The notes under the pieces: generated by a model
The model's input: only the letters and a program-made list of their open reading frames with translations
What the model was told of the DNA's origin: nothing
Database searches by the model: none
Made by a program: the position numbers and the translations under genes
NCBI GenBank assembly: GCA_030407505.1
Contig: JASDDH010000012.1
Span: 35,417 to 99,416 of the forward strand
Source: Planococcus sp. APC 4015
GTDB taxonomy: Bacteria; Actinomycetota; Actinomycetes; Actinomycetales; Microbacteriaceae
DNA: 64,000 nucleotides
Reading direction: 5' to 3'
Shown here: positions 63,441 to 64,000 of the stretch, piece by piece
Position numbering within the stretch: position 1 is the stretch's first letter
Layout: every line of letters begins with the position of its first letter

Positions 63441-63524
63441 CCTATCCAGCAGTCGCCGAGTCGGCATTCAGGGTTGTCGAGCCGGGCTCCCCGGTCGCTG
63501 AGTCGGCCTCCCCGGTCGCCGAGC
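63441..63524 (-). repeat. Four 21-bp tandem units forming the 3' end of a CDS
   Basis: Four adjacent 21-bp units on the minus strand (63504-63524, 63483-63503, 63462-63482, 63441-63461). The units read GCTCGGCGACC, ACTCAGCGACC, GCTCGACAACC and ACTCGGCGACT at their 5' ends; the last contains the stop codon. Related to the repeat at 17083-17141. Confidence 0.75.
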
Positions 63525-64000
63525 TCGTCGAGGCGTCAGCCGTCACGCGCGCGAGCACCTGATCGCGGCGCACCTGATCGCCGATCGAGACGTCCAGCTG
63601 CAGGATGCCGTCGTGCGGGGCCAGCACAGGATGCTCCATCTTCATGGCCTCGATCGTCACCACGCGGTCGCCGGCGGCGACGCGCGATCCCTCCGCGGCA
63701 TGCAGGGCGACGATCGCACCGGGCATCGGCGCCCGAAGCTCGGGGTGCGAGGTGGCTGTGGCTGTCTCCCGGGCCGCGAGCCGGAGTTCCATCGCCTCGC
63801 GGCGTGACACCGGGCGCAGCCGGTGGGTCGCGCCCTCGACATGGATCCAGATCGCCCCGTCGTCGTCGACGGCCGCGGGCGCTCGATCGGGCGCGACGTA
63901 CCCGACGACACGGGCACTCGTGCGGGTGGATCCCGCAGCGACGGCGGCCGGCGCGGCGCCGCGCGGTGGCGCGCCGCGCACGATCGCGCCGGCATCCGTC
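63442..64000 (-). CDS. Acyl-CoA carboxylase alpha chain (biotin carboxylase-BCCP), C-terminal part
   Basis: The last 186 residues of a biotin-dependent carboxylase alpha subunit; the start lies beyond the window. It contains a linker domain and a biotin carboxyl carrier domain with the biotinylation motif EAMKMEHPV (Lys in AMKM), preceded by the Pro-Gly-rich LRAPMPGAIVALHAAEG. The gene ends in four 7-residue repeats (SSATGEA, DSATGEP, GSTTLNA, DSATAG) encoded by 21-bp DNA repeats, an unusual tail after the carrier domain. It is the first visible gene of the acyl-CoA operon. Confidence 0.92.
   Translation of the reverse strand, partial: TDAGAIVRGAPPRGAAPAAVAAGSTRTSARVVGYVAPDRAPAAVDDDGAIWIHVEGATHRLRPVSRREAMELRLAARETATATSHPELRAPMPGAIVALHAAEGSRVAAGDRVVTIEAMKMEHPVLAPHDGILQLDVSIGDQVRRDQVLARVTADASTSSATGEADSATGEPGSTTLNADSATAG

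Overview
The window reads as a chromosomal segment of a high-GC Gram-positive actinobacterium, most likely Microbacteriaceae and probably Microbacterium or a close relative. Pointers are the very high GC with strong G/C third-position bias, the many GTG starts, an RbpA RNA-polymerase-binding protein, a PafB-PafC pair, a HelY-type helicase next to TatA/TatC, a two-subunit GltB/GltD, and the actinobacterial his-trp-lgt gene order. I see no rRNA, CRISPR array, transposase, integrase or phage gene. The segment is almost fully coding and looks like ordinary core chromosome, with two tRNA-Leu genes (anticodons CAA and GAG).

Layout. 1-7309: the 3' end of rpe, then hisE, hisG, hisF, hisI, a Trp-operon membrane protein, an HGxxPAAW membrane protein, trpC, trpB, trpA and lgt, mostly translationally coupled. 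7374-14920: gltB, gltD, pyk. 14921-22007: small membrane and zinc-ribbon genes, an SRPBCC protein, tRNA-Leu(CAA), a PdtaR-like ANTAR regulator, a PaaI-like thioesterase, polA and a DUF885 peptidase. 22076-29359: an LLM flavin oxidoreductase, two MFS transporters, an SGNH hydrolase, a RibD/DHFR-like reductase and the psuG-pfkB pseudouridine salvage pair. 29386-31411: two tandem single-pass membrane paralogues of unknown function and a 500-base intergenic region with palindromic repeats and a sequencing-adapter-like 15-mer. 31412-39915: an AEC transporter, a three-gene molybdopterin oxidoreductase operon, an HdeD-like protein, an S9 peptidase, an SDR, NfeD-SPFH and GDPD. 40031-50374: rbpA, then on the minus strand trmI-HAD, an FKBP lipoprotein, pafB-pafC-tatA-tatC-helY-lnt. 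50492-60445: PAC2, uppP, an M20 peptidase, tRNA-Leu(GAG), a VIT1/CCC1-like protein, an SF2 helicase, a second SGNH hydrolase, a TrmH methyltransferase, a sirtuin, a histidine phosphatase and a DUF1801 protein. 60736-64000 (minus): an acyl-CoA catabolic operon (biotin-dependent carboxylase alpha subunit, acyl-CoA dehydrogenase, MaoC, CitE-like lyase, HhH protein).

Themes. Histidine and tryptophan synthesis are contiguous, but trpE, trpD, hisA and hisB are not here. The PafBC-TatAC-HelY block keeps the gene order known from mycobacteria, but no Pup-proteasome genes lie between trmI and pafB. At least fifteen genes have a TANNNT-like -10 hexamer exactly six bases before the start codon, which implies leaderless mRNAs. 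Two structured signals cut across genes: strong over-use of the heptamer GGATGCC/GGCATCC, and a 21-bp tandem repeat family beginning GCTCAGCGACC, found once between genes and once in frame at the 3' end of a coding sequence.
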